Shown: positions 32,836-41,683, counted from the first letter of the stretch. The stretch: 64,000 nucleotides of DNA from Rhodococcus opacus B4 (GCF_000010805.1 NC_012522.1:1302001-1366000); one strand, 5' to 3'. Notes: generated by a model from the sequence alone, not told the origin. Program-made: numbers and translations.

Positions 32836-35663
32836 TCGCCCACCGCCTCGTCACCGAGCCGCAGCAGTTCGCCCAGCTGTTCGGTGCTCATCTCCGTCAC
32901 CCAGTTCTCGCCCGTCCCGACGGCGAGGTCCGCCAGTTCCTGCTTGGTGGCGATCATGGCGTCGATCCGCTCCTCCAGGGTGCCGACGCACACGAGCTTG
33001 CGCACCTGCACGTCCCGCCGCTGGCCGATCCGGAACGCGCGGTCCGTGGCCTGGTTCTCGACCGCCGGGTTCCACCACCGGTCGAGGTGGACGACGTGAT
33101 TGGCCGCGGTGAGGTTCAGCCCGGTTCCGCCTGCCTTCAGCGACAGCATCATGATCGGCGGCCCGTCGTCGCCCTGGAACGAGGCCACCATGTCGTCGCG
33201 CTTCTGCTTGGGAACACCCCCGTGCAGAAACGGCACGGGGGTACCGAAACGTTCGGCGAGGTAGGGGACGACGAGGTCACCGAATTCACGGAACTGGGTG
33301 AACAGCAACGCCTTCTCGCCGTCCGCGACGACGGAATCGAGAATGTCCTCGACGAGCCCCAGCTTGCCGGAGCGGTGCTGCCCCCGCCGCATCACCGCCG
33401 ACCCGTCGCGCAGGAAGTGCGCCGGATGATTGCACACCTGCTTGAGTTTCGTCAGCGCGGCGAGGACGGCGCCCTTGCGCTTCATCCCCTTCTTGTCCTT
33501 GATCTGCGCCATCATGTCGTCGACGACCGCCCGGTACAGCGCGGCCTGCTCGGCGGTGAGGTTGGCGCGGACCGTCATCTCGAACTTGTCCGGGAGGTCG
33601 GCGATGACCGCGGGATCGGTCTTGACGCGGCGCAGCACGAACGGGGACGTGACGGCGCGGAGCCGGGCGATGGCCGTCTCGTCCTGCTCCCGCTCGATCG
33701 GCACCACGAACCGCTTGCGGAACATCGCCTCCGAACCCAGGATCCCCGAGTTCGCGAAATCGAGGATGGAGCACAGTTCGTCCAGCCGGTTCTCGACCGG
33801 AGTGCCCGTCAACGCGACGCGGTGCTCCGCCGGGATGCTGCGGGCCGCCCTCGCCTGCCCCGTCTTCGCATTCTTGATGTGTTGCGCCTCGTCCAGCACG
33901 ACCCTCCGCCAGTCCTGCTCTCTCAGCTGCGCGACGTCGCGGGCGAGCAGCGCGTACGTGGTGATCACCAGGTCGCTCTGCGTCACGGCGGCGGTGAGGT
34001 CGTCGCCGCTCAGGCGCTGCGGACCGTGGTGGACCTGCACCCGCAGCGAGGGAACGAAGCGCGCCGCCTCGCGCTGCCAGTTGCCGACCACGGACATCGG
34101 GCACACCAGCAGGGTCGGCGTGGCGGCGCTCTCGTGTGCCAGCAGCGCGAGCAACTGCAGCGTCTTGCCGAGACCCATGTCGTCGGCCAGGACCGCGCCG
34201 AGGCCGAGCCTGCTCATGAACACCAGCCAGTCGAGCCCCCGCTTCTGGTACGGCCGCAGCGTGGCGTCCAGCCCGTCCGGGGTCGGCACGTCCTGCGGCT
34301 TCGTGTCGCCGTCGAGCAGCGCGGCCGCCCAGCCGGTGGCGGTGACCTCCTCGACAGGGAGGTCGGACAGATCGTCCGCGATGAGGTCTTTCAGCAGGTC
34401 CACGATGGCGCGGTCGCCGCTGCCGTGCCGTTCGGCCACGTACCGCGCGGCGCGGGAGAGCACCTCCCGATCGGCCCGGACCCATTCACCGCGCAGCCGC
34501 ACGAGATCGCTCTTCGAATTGACCAGCCGGTTCATCTCCGCGGCGGTGAGCACCGTGTCGCCGAGTGCGAGTTCCCAGTTGTACTGCACCAGCTGGTCTT
34601 TGCCGACGGACCGGTTCTCGGCGCTCGCCGGGGTGCTCGGCGAGCTCACCCGCAGTCGCATCGACGGCGACGCCACACTCCACGCCCGCGGCAGCAGCAG
34701 GCTGATGCCCTTCTCCTTCAACGCCACCGCACCGTGCCCGACGAGGTCGATGACCACCGCGGTGGGCAGCATCAGGTCGAGACTGTCGGGGTCGCTGGGG
34801 ACGTCCTGCAGTCGCGGGTAGGCGGCGACGGCCTCGGTCAGTTTGCGAACCCCGGTCTGCAGGCGGCTCGCCTCCGTGCGGTGCAGCGGAATCGGCACCG
34901 GCGCTTCACCTTCCGGTCGCAGGCACACCTGCAGCCGCCACAGCACCGTGTCCGGGTCCCAATCACCCTCCACGTCCACGTCGTCCGGCTCGAGCAGACG
35001 CAGCACCAGTTCGGGCTCGTCCACCTTCAGGCTGTCGCGCCACCCGTCGAGGGAACCCGCGAGCAGGGCGGTGCCCTCGGCGAAGTCCTCGCCCCGCACC
35101 AGCGCCTCGATCAGCGGGTGCTCCGCGCCGGCACCGGAATTTTCGGGGTGCCCGCCGCCGAGAACCCGCCGGGCGACGGGGTCGGTCAACTCGGTCACCA
35201 TGTCGTCGAGCACCGCCCGCGGGGTGGTTCCGTGCCGCTGGACCGGGGGCATCGCGACCGACAGTTCCGTGAGCCAGGCACGCTGCCGTTCGCCACCGAG
35301 CAGCCGCCAGCGCGGCCACCAGCCGCCCTCCGCCCGGTGTACCTCCGGCACGACGCGTCCCGCGCGGACCCACCGCTCGACACCGCGCGCCACGTGGGCC
35401 AGGTAGCGCAGATCCCCCGCGATCCGGGGGTCGCGGGCCGACACCGACAGCAGGAAGTCGGTCGCGTCGGGCGGAGCGAGTGCGACCGCGGCCCACTCGA
35501 GCATCTCCGGGCCCGACGGGGTCGGCATCGGCACCTTCACGTGGTGGCGGAACTTCCGCGCCAGCACCCGTCCGACCGCGTCCGACGGCTCCTCGGCGGC
35601 CGGATTCCGGTCCCCGACCCACAGCATGAGACCCGAACCGGGTGTCCAGAGGCCGTGCAGCAT
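32832..35663 (-). CDS. SNF2-family DEAD/DEAH-box helicase
   Basis: The start is ATG 35663 (MLHGLWTPGSGLMLWVGD), giving 943 residues; a TTG four codons earlier is less likely. The first 450 residues form the N-terminal domain typical of bacterial SNF2 proteins. The ATPase follows: motif I LADDMGLGKT near residue 495, DEAQ box (VVLDEAQHIKN) near 590, LTGTPVENR, and motifs V/VI SLKAGGTGLNLTAANHVVHL followed by WWNPAVENQATDRAFRIGQ. It is a double-stranded-DNA translocase that may remodel nucleoprotein. It is coupled to the SWIM gene by a 4-bp overlap. Confidence 0.92.
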   Translation of the reverse strand: MLHGLWTPGSGLMLWVGDRNPAAEEPSDAVGRVLARKFRHHVKVPMPTPSGPEMLEWAAVALAPPDATDFLLSVSARDPRIAGDLRYLAHVARGVERWVRAGRVVPEVHRAEGGWWPRWRLLGGERQRAWLTELSVAMPPVQRHGTTPRAVLDDMVTELTDPVARRVLGGGHPENSGAGAEHPLIEALVRGEDFAEGTALLAGSLDGWRDSLKVDEPELVLRLLEPDDVDVEGDWDPDTVLWRLQVCLRPEGEAPVPIPLHRTEASRLQTGVRKLTEAVAAYPRLQDVPSDPDSLDLMLPTAVVIDLVGHGAVALKEKGISLLLPRAWSVASPSMRLRVSSPSTPASAENRSVGKDQLVQYNWELALGDTVLTAAEMNRLVNSKSDLVRLRGEWVRADREVLSRAARYVAERHGSGDRAIVDLLKDLIADDLSDLPVEEVTATGWAAALLDGDTKPQDVPTPDGLDATLRPYQKRGLDWLVFMSRLGLGAVLADDMGLGKTLQLLALLAHESAATPTLLVCPMSVVGNWQREAARFVPSLRVQVHHGPQRLSGDDLTAAVTQSDLVITTYALLARDVAQLREQDWRRVVLDEAQHIKNAKTGQARAARSIPAEHRVALTGTPVENRLDELCSILDFANSGILGSEAMFRKRFVVPIEREQDETAIARLRAVTSPFVLRRVKTDPAVIADLPDKFEMTVRANLTAEQAALYRAVVDDMMAQIKDKKGMKRKGAVLAALTKLKQVCNHPAHFLRDGSAVMRRGQHRSGKLGLVEDILDSVVADGEKALLFTQFREFGDLVVPYLAERFGTPVPFLHGGVPKQKRDDMVASFQGDDGPPIMMLSLKAGGTGLNLTAANHVVHLDRWWNPAVENQATDRAFRIGQRRDVQVRKLVCVGTLEERIDAMIATKQELADLAVGTGENWVTEMSTEQLGELLRLGDEAVGE

Positions 35664-35822
35664 GCACCCATCCAATCAGGCGCAACCGACAGCGGGAGAA
35701 ATCCCTGCTCGGGGCTGTAACCCTCGACGAGATTCTGCCGATGAACGAGGTGGCGGCTGTCCACGCCGGGATCGACCGGGATCGCTGCCGTTCGTAGATC
35801 GCAGTGATCGGAGGAAGACGAA

Positions 35823-35930
35823 ATGGACATGGCACAGATGTTGCAGGTTCTCGTTCAGCTCATCCAGGTCCTCGGACCGTTGATGGGTGGTGGCGGAGGC
35901 ACAGGGTCCCTGGGGTCCCTGGGCGGCTGA
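35823..35930 (+). CDS. 35-residue hydrophobic, glycine-tailed peptide gene
   Basis: A complete small gene is visible: ribosome-binding site GGAGGAAG 7 bases before ATG 35823, 35 codons, TGA at 35928, and a strong intrinsic terminator 13 bases later. The product has an N-terminal amphipathic to hydrophobic helix (MDMAQMLQVLVQLIQVLGPLM, ending at residue 21) followed by a flexible tail GGGGGTGSLGSLGG. The helix has few charges, one Asp near the N-terminus. It is divergent from the helicase gene and monocistronic. I do not recognise a family. Small membrane-active peptides of mycolata, such as the PorA/PorH-type channel peptides, are similar in size and helix character, but I see no real sequence match. 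Confidence 0.75.
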   Translation: MDMAQMLQVLVQLIQVLGPLMGGGGGTGSLGSLGG

Positions 35931-35942
35931 GTTCTCGCGAGA

Positions 35943-35976
35943 AAGGCCCGCCGACACCGGTTCGGCGGGCCTTCTT
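35943..35976 (+). terminator. Intrinsic terminator of the small peptide gene
   Basis: AAGGCCCGCCGA pairs perfectly with TCGGCGGGCCTT around a 7-base loop, followed by CTT. The 12-bp GC-rich stem is one of the strongest hairpins in the window, supporting a separate small transcript. Confidence 0.9.
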
Positions 35977-36018
35977 CGTGCCCGGATCCGGGTCCTGGTT
36001 CGTGATAGGACTGTGGGC

Positions 36019-36927
36019 GTGAGCATGGCATACGGCTTCAGCGAGTACGGCGGCCCCGAGACGCAGCAGTTCTTCGACGTCCCCGTTCCCTCCCCCGGAG
36101 CCGGACAGCTGCTGGTCACCGTCCACGCGGCGGGCGTGAATCCCGCCGATTGGAAGGTGCGGGCGGGATCACGAAAGGACACCGTTCCCGTCACACTTCC
36201 CGCGGTTCTCGGCCGGGAGGTCGCGGGCGTGGTCGCCGATGTGGGCCCCCGGGTGACGGGGTTCGCGGTCGGTGACGCCGTCTTCGGCGCGACCGCCACC
36301 GGGTTCGGCGGATACACCGAGCACACCCTGGTCAACACGGCCTCTGCGGCACACAAGCCCGACGCGGTCTCGTTCGCCGACGCGGCCACGCTCCCGGTCG
36401 CGGCGGGGACCGCCTACGACGCGCTGACCACCCTGGACCTGGCTCCCGGCAGCCGGTTGCTCGTCGTCGGTGCGGGCGGTGGCGTGGGGGTCGCGGCGCT
36501 GCAGTTGGCCGCGGCCCGGGAGGTCACGGTGATCGGGGTCGCGAGCGAGGGCAAGCGGGAGGTCGTCGAGTCGCTCGGCGCCACGTGGGTGGCGTCCGGG
36601 GACGGACTCGCCGAACGCGTGCCCGGCCCGGTGGACGCCGTCTTCGATCTGGTCGGCGGCGACGCGCTGGCCGAGGCGGCGCGGGTGGTGACGGACCCGG
36701 CGGCGATAATCAGTGTCGGCGACCCGCTCGCGGCGCGGGACCTCGGCGGCTCGGGAGTGGAACGGCGCCGCACGTCCGCGGTGTTCGCGGAGGTGGCCGC
36801 GCTGGTGGCCGACGGGACCCTCGACCCACGGGTCGCCCACCGGTTCCCGTTCGCCCACGCCGGCGACGCTCTCGCGACGGTCGAATCCGGTCACACGAGC
36901 GGCAAGGTGGTGATCGAGTTCGGTTAG
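36019..36927 (+). CDS. Zinc-binding-dehydrogenase/quinone oxidoreductase family protein
   Basis: The start is GTG 36019 (AGGA 8 bases upstream); ATG 36025 is also possible. It has 302 residues. The MDR fold shows HAAGVNPADWKVRAG, LGREVAGVVADVGPRVTGF, and NADPH site LLVVGAGGGVGVAALQLAA. The structural zinc Cys and the catalytic zinc ligands of alcohol dehydrogenases are missing, so this is a QOR-type NADPH:quinone or enone reductase. It has its own promoter region after the upstream terminator. Confidence 0.87.
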   Translation: MSMAYGFSEYGGPETQQFFDVPVPSPGAGQLLVTVHAAGVNPADWKVRAGSRKDTVPVTLPAVLGREVAGVVADVGPRVTGFAVGDAVFGATATGFGGYTEHTLVNTASAAHKPDAVSFADAATLPVAAGTAYDALTTLDLAPGSRLLVVGAGGGVGVAALQLAAAREVTVIGVASEGKREVVESLGATWVASGDGLAERVPGPVDAVFDLVGGDALAEAARVVTDPAAIISVGDPLAARDLGGSGVERRRTSAVFAEVAALVADGTLDPRVAHRFPFAHAGDALATVESGHTSGKVVIEFG

Positions 36928-37000
36928 CGGGTCTGGCGTTCACCCGGTCCGAGGTAGATGCTGGAGAGACGTAGCTGCCGGAAACTCTCGGGAGTCGGCC

Positions 37001-37318
37001 ATGAGCATCCTGATCCAGGTTCTCGAACAGGGGTACGCGCTCACCACCCCGTGGGAGCAACGGAAGTACGCCTTCGTCGATGCCACGCACATCGTCACCA
37101 TCCGCCTCGACGGGCAGTCGGGGGTGTGGCTCGACGGAATGAAACACGGTGAGGCACACCGTCTTGCGGTCACCCCCGTCGCCAGCGAGGCGATCTTCTT
37201 CCTTTTGCGCACCCTCGACCTGCTCGCCGAATGCCGGCAGAGCGGCGGTTCCTGGGTCATCGGCCACGACGGCACGCACGTGTCGTCGATCGCCGCGGTG
37301 CGCCTGCCCTTCAGCTGA
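37001..37318 (+). CDS. Conserved-looking hypothetical protein, 105 residues
   Basis: ATG 37001 begins a 105-residue protein with clear coding base composition and no overlap with other genes. It contains VDATHIVTIRLDGQSGVWLD and AIFFLLRTLDLLAECRQSGG, with no signal peptide and only a mild hydrophobic middle. I do not recognise a domain. It sits 73 bp after the oxidoreductase gene and 65 bp before the lipoprotein gene, and could be independent. Confidence 0.65.
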   Translation: MSILIQVLEQGYALTTPWEQRKYAFVDATHIVTIRLDGQSGVWLDGMKHGEAHRLAVTPVASEAIFFLLRTLDLLAECRQSGGSWVIGHDGTHVSSIAAVRLPFS

Positions 37319-37383
37319 CCTGTCGGGGGCCCGGTGCATACTCCTGGACGGTAGGGGGAGAGTGTTCGAGCGCCGGGGGACGC

Positions 37384-38085
37384 ATGAGACTTCTGTACGT
37401 GACGGCGTGGCTGGCCGTGATCCTGTCGGCCGGCGGCTGCGGGGTGTCGCTTCTCGACCTGGGCGACGCCCCCGCGCCGGGCAGCCCGCCCCGCGCGCAC
37501 ATCGAGGAGTTGCTCGGGCGGGTCGCCACGGTCGAATCACGCCCGCACCCCGGCGGATACCAGCGTGGGTGTTCCGGCAGGGAGCTGTGCGTCTTCGGAC
37601 CGGCCTGGACCGACGACCAGGACGCCGCAGGCGGTCACGACGGGTGCGACACCCGCAACAACGTTCTGGCAATCGATCTCCGGTCGCCGGTCTTCCGCGA
37701 CGGCACCCGCGACTGCGTGGTGCTGAGCGGGGTCCTGGCCGATCCGTACTCCGGCGAGGTGCTCCCGTTCGACCGGGCGGACGCGAAAGCCGTCCAGATC
37801 GACCACGTCTACCCGCTGGCGGCGGCGTGGGACATGGGCGCGTCGACGTGGTCGCCCGACCGCCGGATCCGGTTCGCCAACGACGTCACGTTCAACCTGC
37901 TGGCCGTCAACGGTGCCGACAATCAGGACAAGGGCGACCAGACCCCGCAGGACTGGCTGCCACCGAATCCGGCGTATCACTGCTTCTACGCGGGCAAGTA
38001 CCTCTCGGTGGCGGTGGAGTACGGACTTCCGGTGACCCGGGCGGACCGCGACGCGCTCGCCGAGGTGGCGGAGCGGTGTCCGTGA
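37384..38085 (+). CDS. Secreted HNH-type endonuclease (DUF1524-like), probable lipoprotein
   Basis: The 233-residue protein starts at ATG 37384. Residues 1-19 form a signal peptide with a weak lipobox ending at Cys19 (SAGGC). The conserved blocks GCDTRNNVLA (87-96), QIDHVYPLAAAWDMGA (138-153) and FANDVTFNLLAVNGADNQDK followed by GDQTPQDWLPP fit the HNH/GmrSD-C nuclease family (DUF1524), with Asp140-His141 as the active-site pair. It probably acts in the envelope or extracellularly, perhaps on scavenged DNA. The export and nuclease calls are independent lines of evidence; substrate is inferred. Confidence 0.8.
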   Translation: MRLLYVTAWLAVILSAGGCGVSLLDLGDAPAPGSPPRAHIEELLGRVATVESRPHPGGYQRGCSGRELCVFGPAWTDDQDAAGGHDGCDTRNNVLAIDLRSPVFRDGTRDCVVLSGVLADPYSGEVLPFDRADAKAVQIDHVYPLAAAWDMGASTWSPDRRIRFANDVTFNLLAVNGADNQDKGDQTPQDWLPPNPAYHCFYAGKYLSVAVEYGLPVTRADRDALAEVAERCP

Positions 38086-38090
38086 TCGCC

Positions 38091-39665
38091 TCAGGCGACA
38101 GTGAAGGACCGCGTGTGCCAGCCGGTGGCGCCACCGGGTATCGGCGGCGTCCGCTCCTCCACCTGCACGTTGCCGTCCAGATCGGTGGCGCGCACCTGGA
38201 GAGTGTGCAGGCCGGACGCGGCCTCCCACTCCCACGTCCACTGCCGCCAGGTGTCGATGCTGTACTGCGGGGCGAGGGTCGCGGTCTGCCACGCGCCGTT
38301 GTCGACCCGTACCTCCACCTTCTCGATGCCGCGGTGCTGCGCCCACGCGGTTCCGGCGACGAGTACCGGACCGGGCGCGGTGGGTGCGAACGGGGCGGGC
38401 ACGTCGATCCGGGACGCCGTCTTGATCGGACCTTCCGCGGACCATCCGCGCTTCGTCCAGTAGGCCTCGGCCTTGTCGAATCGGGTGAGTTCCCAATCCA
38501 CCACCCATTTGGTGGCCGACACGTAGCCGTAGAGACCGGGAACGACCTGCCGCACGGGGTAACCGTGTTCGAACGGCAGCGGCTGACCGTTCATCGCGAC
38601 CGCGAGGATCGCGTCGCGCCCGTCCTGCAGTGCCGCGACCGGGGTGCCCGCCGTGAAATCGTCGCTGCTCGTGGACAGCAGCATGTCGGCGTCGGGGTGC
38701 ACGCCTGCCTCGTCGAGGATGTCCTTGATGGGGTAGCCGATCCACGTGGCATTGCCTGCGAGATTTCCGCCCACCTCGTTGGACACACACGTCAGCGTGA
38801 TCACCCGTTCGACGGGCGTCCGCGCGATCAGGTCGTCCCACGAGAGGGTGAGTTCACGGTCCACCATGCCGTGGATGCGCAGTTGCCAGTCGTCCGTGGT
38901 CAGCCGCGGCACCCGGAGGGCGGTGTCGATCCGGTAGAAGTCCTCGTTCGACGTGACGAACGGGGTGCCGCCCGGCACGCCGATGTCGGTGCCCGGAGCG
39001 ATCGCGGCCGCCCGGTCGCTCACCCCGGGAATCGCGAAGGCGCGGCGGTTGTCCACGGCGCCCGCGACCTGTTGTCCGAGGTACCGGCCCGCGGCTCCCG
39101 CGGCCGCGGCCGTCGCCGCGGCTCCGGCGGCCAACAGGAGAAAGGTGCGGCGCGGCAACCACGAATCCTCCGAATCCGAGTTCTCGGGCGCCCGCGCGGT
39201 TGCCGCCAGCACCCGCAGGACCGCGATACCGGCGACGACCCCCACCACGGTCGGCAGCGCGTACACCCATGTCGCGCTGGGACGCTGGGTGGACGCATAG
39301 ATTCCCACCAGTCCCAGGACCGCGAGAATCACGCTGCCGAACGGCGCGCGGGGACGCTCGACGATCCCCGCGACCGCGGCGAGGAGCACGATGAGGATCG
39401 TCATGCCCACGAACAGCGCGGGTTTGTCGTTGGTGCCGAACGTGTCGATCGCGAACTCGCGGGCCCAGGCAGGACTGCGGTCCACCGTCGTCGATCCGAC
39501 CGCGTAGAACGGCGACGCGTTCGGGTCGATCAGCACCGCCAGCAGTTCGCCGACGCCGAGTACCACGCCGGCGGCGATCACTCCGGCGAGCGCGCGCGAG
39601 AACAGGTGCCGCCGTCGCCGTGGCGTCCGCGCCGCCTCGTGCCGGTCACCGATCGTGGTAGTCAT
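38091..39665 (-). CDS. Membrane-anchored molybdopterin oxidoreductase, sulfite-oxidase family
   Basis: The 524-residue protein starts at ATG 39665. Four hydrophobic segments occupy residues 22-150. A twin-Arg-like segment PRRTFLLLAAGAAATAAAA at 171-190 precedes a large extracytoplasmic domain. This domain is the sulfite oxidase/YedY-type molybdopterin fold, with the Mo-ligating Cys293 in ITLTCVSNEVGG. The C-terminal dimerisation-type beta domain follows (VEVRVDNGAWQTATLA, WEWEAASGLHTLQVRATDLD). Family members oxidise sulfite or reduce oxidised methionines and S- or N-oxides. No haem or cytochrome domain adjoins. The substrate is unknown. Confidence 0.87.
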   Translation of the reverse strand: MTTTIGDRHEAARTPRRRRHLFSRALAGVIAAGVVLGVGELLAVLIDPNASPFYAVGSTTVDRSPAWAREFAIDTFGTNDKPALFVGMTILIVLLAAVAGIVERPRAPFGSVILAVLGLVGIYASTQRPSATWVYALPTVVGVVAGIAVLRVLAATARAPENSDSEDSWLPRRTFLLLAAGAAATAAAAGAAGRYLGQQVAGAVDNRRAFAIPGVSDRAAAIAPGTDIGVPGGTPFVTSNEDFYRIDTALRVPRLTTDDWQLRIHGMVDRELTLSWDDLIARTPVERVITLTCVSNEVGGNLAGNATWIGYPIKDILDEAGVHPDADMLLSTSSDDFTAGTPVAALQDGRDAILAVAMNGQPLPFEHGYPVRQVVPGLYGYVSATKWVVDWELTRFDKAEAYWTKRGWSAEGPIKTASRIDVPAPFAPTAPGPVLVAGTAWAQHRGIEKVEVRVDNGAWQTATLAPQYSIDTWRQWTWEWEAASGLHTLQVRATDLDGNVQVEERTPPIPGGATGWHTRSFTVA

Positions 39666-39750
39666 CGCAGCCTTGCTCCTTTGCCGTCGTCACCGTGTAT
39701 TCGGAGCTGAGAACGCGCACGGATGGGAGCCCACCACTAGTATTTACCGG

Positions 39751-40566
39751 ATGAACCAGCTCGACAAAGATACCCTTCTCTGCATCTCGCTCTCCGGTCG
39801 GCCGAGCAACATCGGCACCCGGTTTCACAATTACCTGTACGGCGAGCTGGGCCTCAACTTCGTGTACAAAGCCTTCACCACCAACGACCTCCAGGCCGCG
39901 GTCGGCGGCATCCGGGCGCTCGGGATCCGCGGTGCCGGTGTCTCCATGCCGTTCAAGGAGCAGATCATCGACTACGTCGACGTGATGCACGAGTCGGCGT
40001 CGGTCATCGAGTCCGTCAACACGGTCGTCAACGAGGACGGGGTGTTGCACGCCTACAACACCGACTATCAGGCCATCGCGAACCTGTTGCGCGACAACGC
40101 GTTGCCTCATTCGCTGTCGGTGGCGGTGGCGGGGAGCGGCGGCATGGCCAAGGCCGTGGTCGCCGCTGTGCGCGACTACGGGTTCACCGACGTCACCGTC
40201 ATCGCCCGCAACGAGACGACGGGCGGCGCCGTCGCGAAGCAGTACGGATTCGACTGGCAACCCGAACTGGGCACGGCCCGGCCGGGACTGCTGATCAATG
40301 CCACCCCCATCGGGATGGCGGGCGGTCCCGAGGCCGAGGATCTGGCATTCGAACTCGACGCGATCGACGCGGCGGACGCCGTGTTCGACGTGGTCGCGAT
40401 GCCCGCCGCCACGCCGCTGATCCGGGCCGCCGCCGAACGCCACAAGACCGTCATCACGGGCGCCGAGGTGATCGCGCTGCAGGCCGCGGAACAATTCGTC
40501 CTCTACACCGGCGTGCGCCCGTCCCCCGAAGAAATCCGCAGGGCCTCCGAGTATTCACGCTCGTGA
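39751..40566 (+). CDS. Shikimate 5-dehydrogenase-like protein (AroE paralogue)
   Basis: The 271-residue protein starts at ATG 39751. Catalytic Lys69 lies in GVSMPFKEQ and Asp105 in AYNTDYQAI, and AGSGGMAKAVVAA binds NADP. These are the AroE catalytic pair and cofactor motif, but the N-terminal substrate loop (ISLSGRPSNIGTRFHNYLY) departs from the SxS motif of true AroE. It is more like the AroE-like group acting on quinate, or of unknown function. It is separated from other aromatic-pathway genes. A hairpin follows after the stop. Confidence 0.83.
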   Translation: MNQLDKDTLLCISLSGRPSNIGTRFHNYLYGELGLNFVYKAFTTNDLQAAVGGIRALGIRGAGVSMPFKEQIIDYVDVMHESASVIESVNTVVNEDGVLHAYNTDYQAIANLLRDNALPHSLSVAVAGSGGMAKAVVAAVRDYGFTDVTVIARNETTGGAVAKQYGFDWQPELGTARPGLLINATPIGMAGGPEAEDLAFELDAIDAADAVFDVVAMPAATPLIRAAAERHKTVITGAEVIALQAAEQFVLYTGVRPSPEEIRRASEYSRS

Positions 40567-40625
40567 GGTAAGCACCGCCCAGACGCCCGCGCAGCGGCTC
40601 GCACGCAAGTCGGCGAGCCGCGCGC

Positions 40626-40658
40626 CGTTGTCGTGAGCTGTTGCCCGACAACGCTTTT
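40626..40658 (+). terminator. Probable terminator after the AroE-like gene
   Basis: CGTTGTCG pairs perfectly with CGACAACG (40626-40633 and 40646-40653) around a 12-base loop, followed by CTTTTC. It lies 60 bases after the stop at 40566 and before the urate operon promoter. Confidence 0.6.
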
Positions 40659-40769
40659 CTCATCGGAATTCCGCCGCCCCCGCCGCCGGGACCCGTCGCG
40701 CTTTCGCCCGCCCGCGAATCCCCCTGCTGTCCGAATCTGGATTAATTCAATTTTGGGTCTTGACACGCA

Positions 40770-40798
40770 TTGTGACCCCTGTCACGCTTCTCTATACG
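40770..40798 (+). promoter_or_regulatory. Urate operon promoter with CRP-type operator
   Basis: TTGTGA (40770-40775) and TATACG (40793-40798) are separated by 17 bases, 35 bp before the first gene. Overlapping the -35 is TGTGA-N6-TCACG (40771-40786), one base from the CRP-family consensus TGTGA-N6-TCACA. An AT-rich stretch precedes it at 40740-40755. Confidence 0.6.
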
Positions 40799-40832
40799 GA
40801 ATCATTATTTCGCATTGTGGAAGAAGGGTCGC

Positions 40833-41342
40833 ATGGTTTTCGATGCAGGACTCCGACGATTCAACGAGGCTTCACAGTCCGAGGCGACGACATGGGCGCG
40901 AATCTGCCTGGACATCCCCCGGTGGGCAGACGAACTCGTCTCCGCCCGGCCGTACCCCGATCGCTCCTCGTTGCTCACCGCGGCCAGAACGGGGGCGGGC
41001 CCCCTCTCCGCGGAGGAGATAGAACGGGCACTCGCGCACCACCCCCGGATCGGCGAACCCCCGGGCGGCGACGACGCCGAGGCGCAGCTGGCCCGCACGG
41101 AACAGTCGAACGTCGATTCGTCCGACGCGGAGGCGAAGAAACGGCTCGCCGACGGCAACCGCGCCTACGAGGACAAGTTCGGACGGGTGTTCCTCATCCG
41201 CGCCGCCGGCCGCAGCACGTCCGATGTCCTCACCGCCCTCGACCGCAGGCTGGTCAACGACGAGGCAGGCGAATTGGCCGTTGTCGCAGAGGAACTGCGC
41301 GACATCGCCGCCCTCCGGCTCGCCGGGATGCTGGACGCATGA
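40833..41342 (+). CDS. uraD: OHCU decarboxylase
   Basis: The 169-residue protein starts at ATG 40833 (AAGAAGG upstream). It contains HHPRIGEPPG with catalytic His70 of the 2-oxo-4-hydroxy-4-carboxy-5-ureidoimidazoline decarboxylase family, followed by acidic and helical segments typical of UraD. It converts OHCU to S-allantoin, the last step of the urate pathway here. It overlaps uraH by 4 bp (ATGA) and is the first gene of the operon. Confidence 0.92.
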   Translation: MVFDAGLRRFNEASQSEATTWARICLDIPRWADELVSARPYPDRSSLLTAARTGAGPLSAEEIERALAHHPRIGEPPGGDDAEAQLARTEQSNVDSSDAEAKKRLADGNRAYEDKFGRVFLIRAAGRSTSDVLTALDRRLVNDEAGELAVVAEELRDIAALRLAGMLDA

Positions 41343-41683
41343 GCGACGTCAGCCACGTCACCACCCACGTGCTGGACGCGGCCGAAGGCAAGCCCGCGCG
41401 GGAGGTCCCGGTCACGCTGGCGGTCCGGCGAGACTCGGCCTGGGTCCCCGTTGCCGACGACGTCACCGACGACGACGGGCGCGCCGCGGCCCTGGGACCT
41501 GCCCGACTCGAGCCGGGCACCTACCGCATCGTGTTCGACACCGGACGTTACTTCGCCGCGAAGGGACGCCCGACGTTCTACCCCGACATCACCATCACGT
41601 TCGCCCTCACCGACAGCGAACAGCACTACCACGTACCTGTCCTTCTCAGCCCATTCGCATACTCGACCTACCGAGGGAGCTAA
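41339..41683 (+). CDS. uraH: 5-hydroxyisourate hydrolase
   Basis: The 114-residue protein starts at ATG 41339. It is a transthyretin-like HIU hydrolase: HVLDAAEGKPAREVPVTLAV, PDITITFAL, HYHVPVLLSPFAYSTYRGS, ending in the YRGS tail that distinguishes the hydrolase from transthyretin. It opens 5-hydroxyisourate made by uricase. The start overlaps uraD; the next gene starts after 2 bases. Confidence 0.94.
   Translation: MSDVSHVTTHVLDAAEGKPAREVPVTLAVRRDSAWVPVADDVTDDDGRAAALGPARLEPGTYRIVFDTGRYFAAKGRPTFYPDITITFALTDSEQHYHVPVLLSPFAYSTYRGS

Noticed and set aside
32760..35720. A 986-codon plus-strand frame opposite the SNF2 helicase
   Set aside because: Antisense shadow; the helicase motifs on the minus strand fully explain the region.
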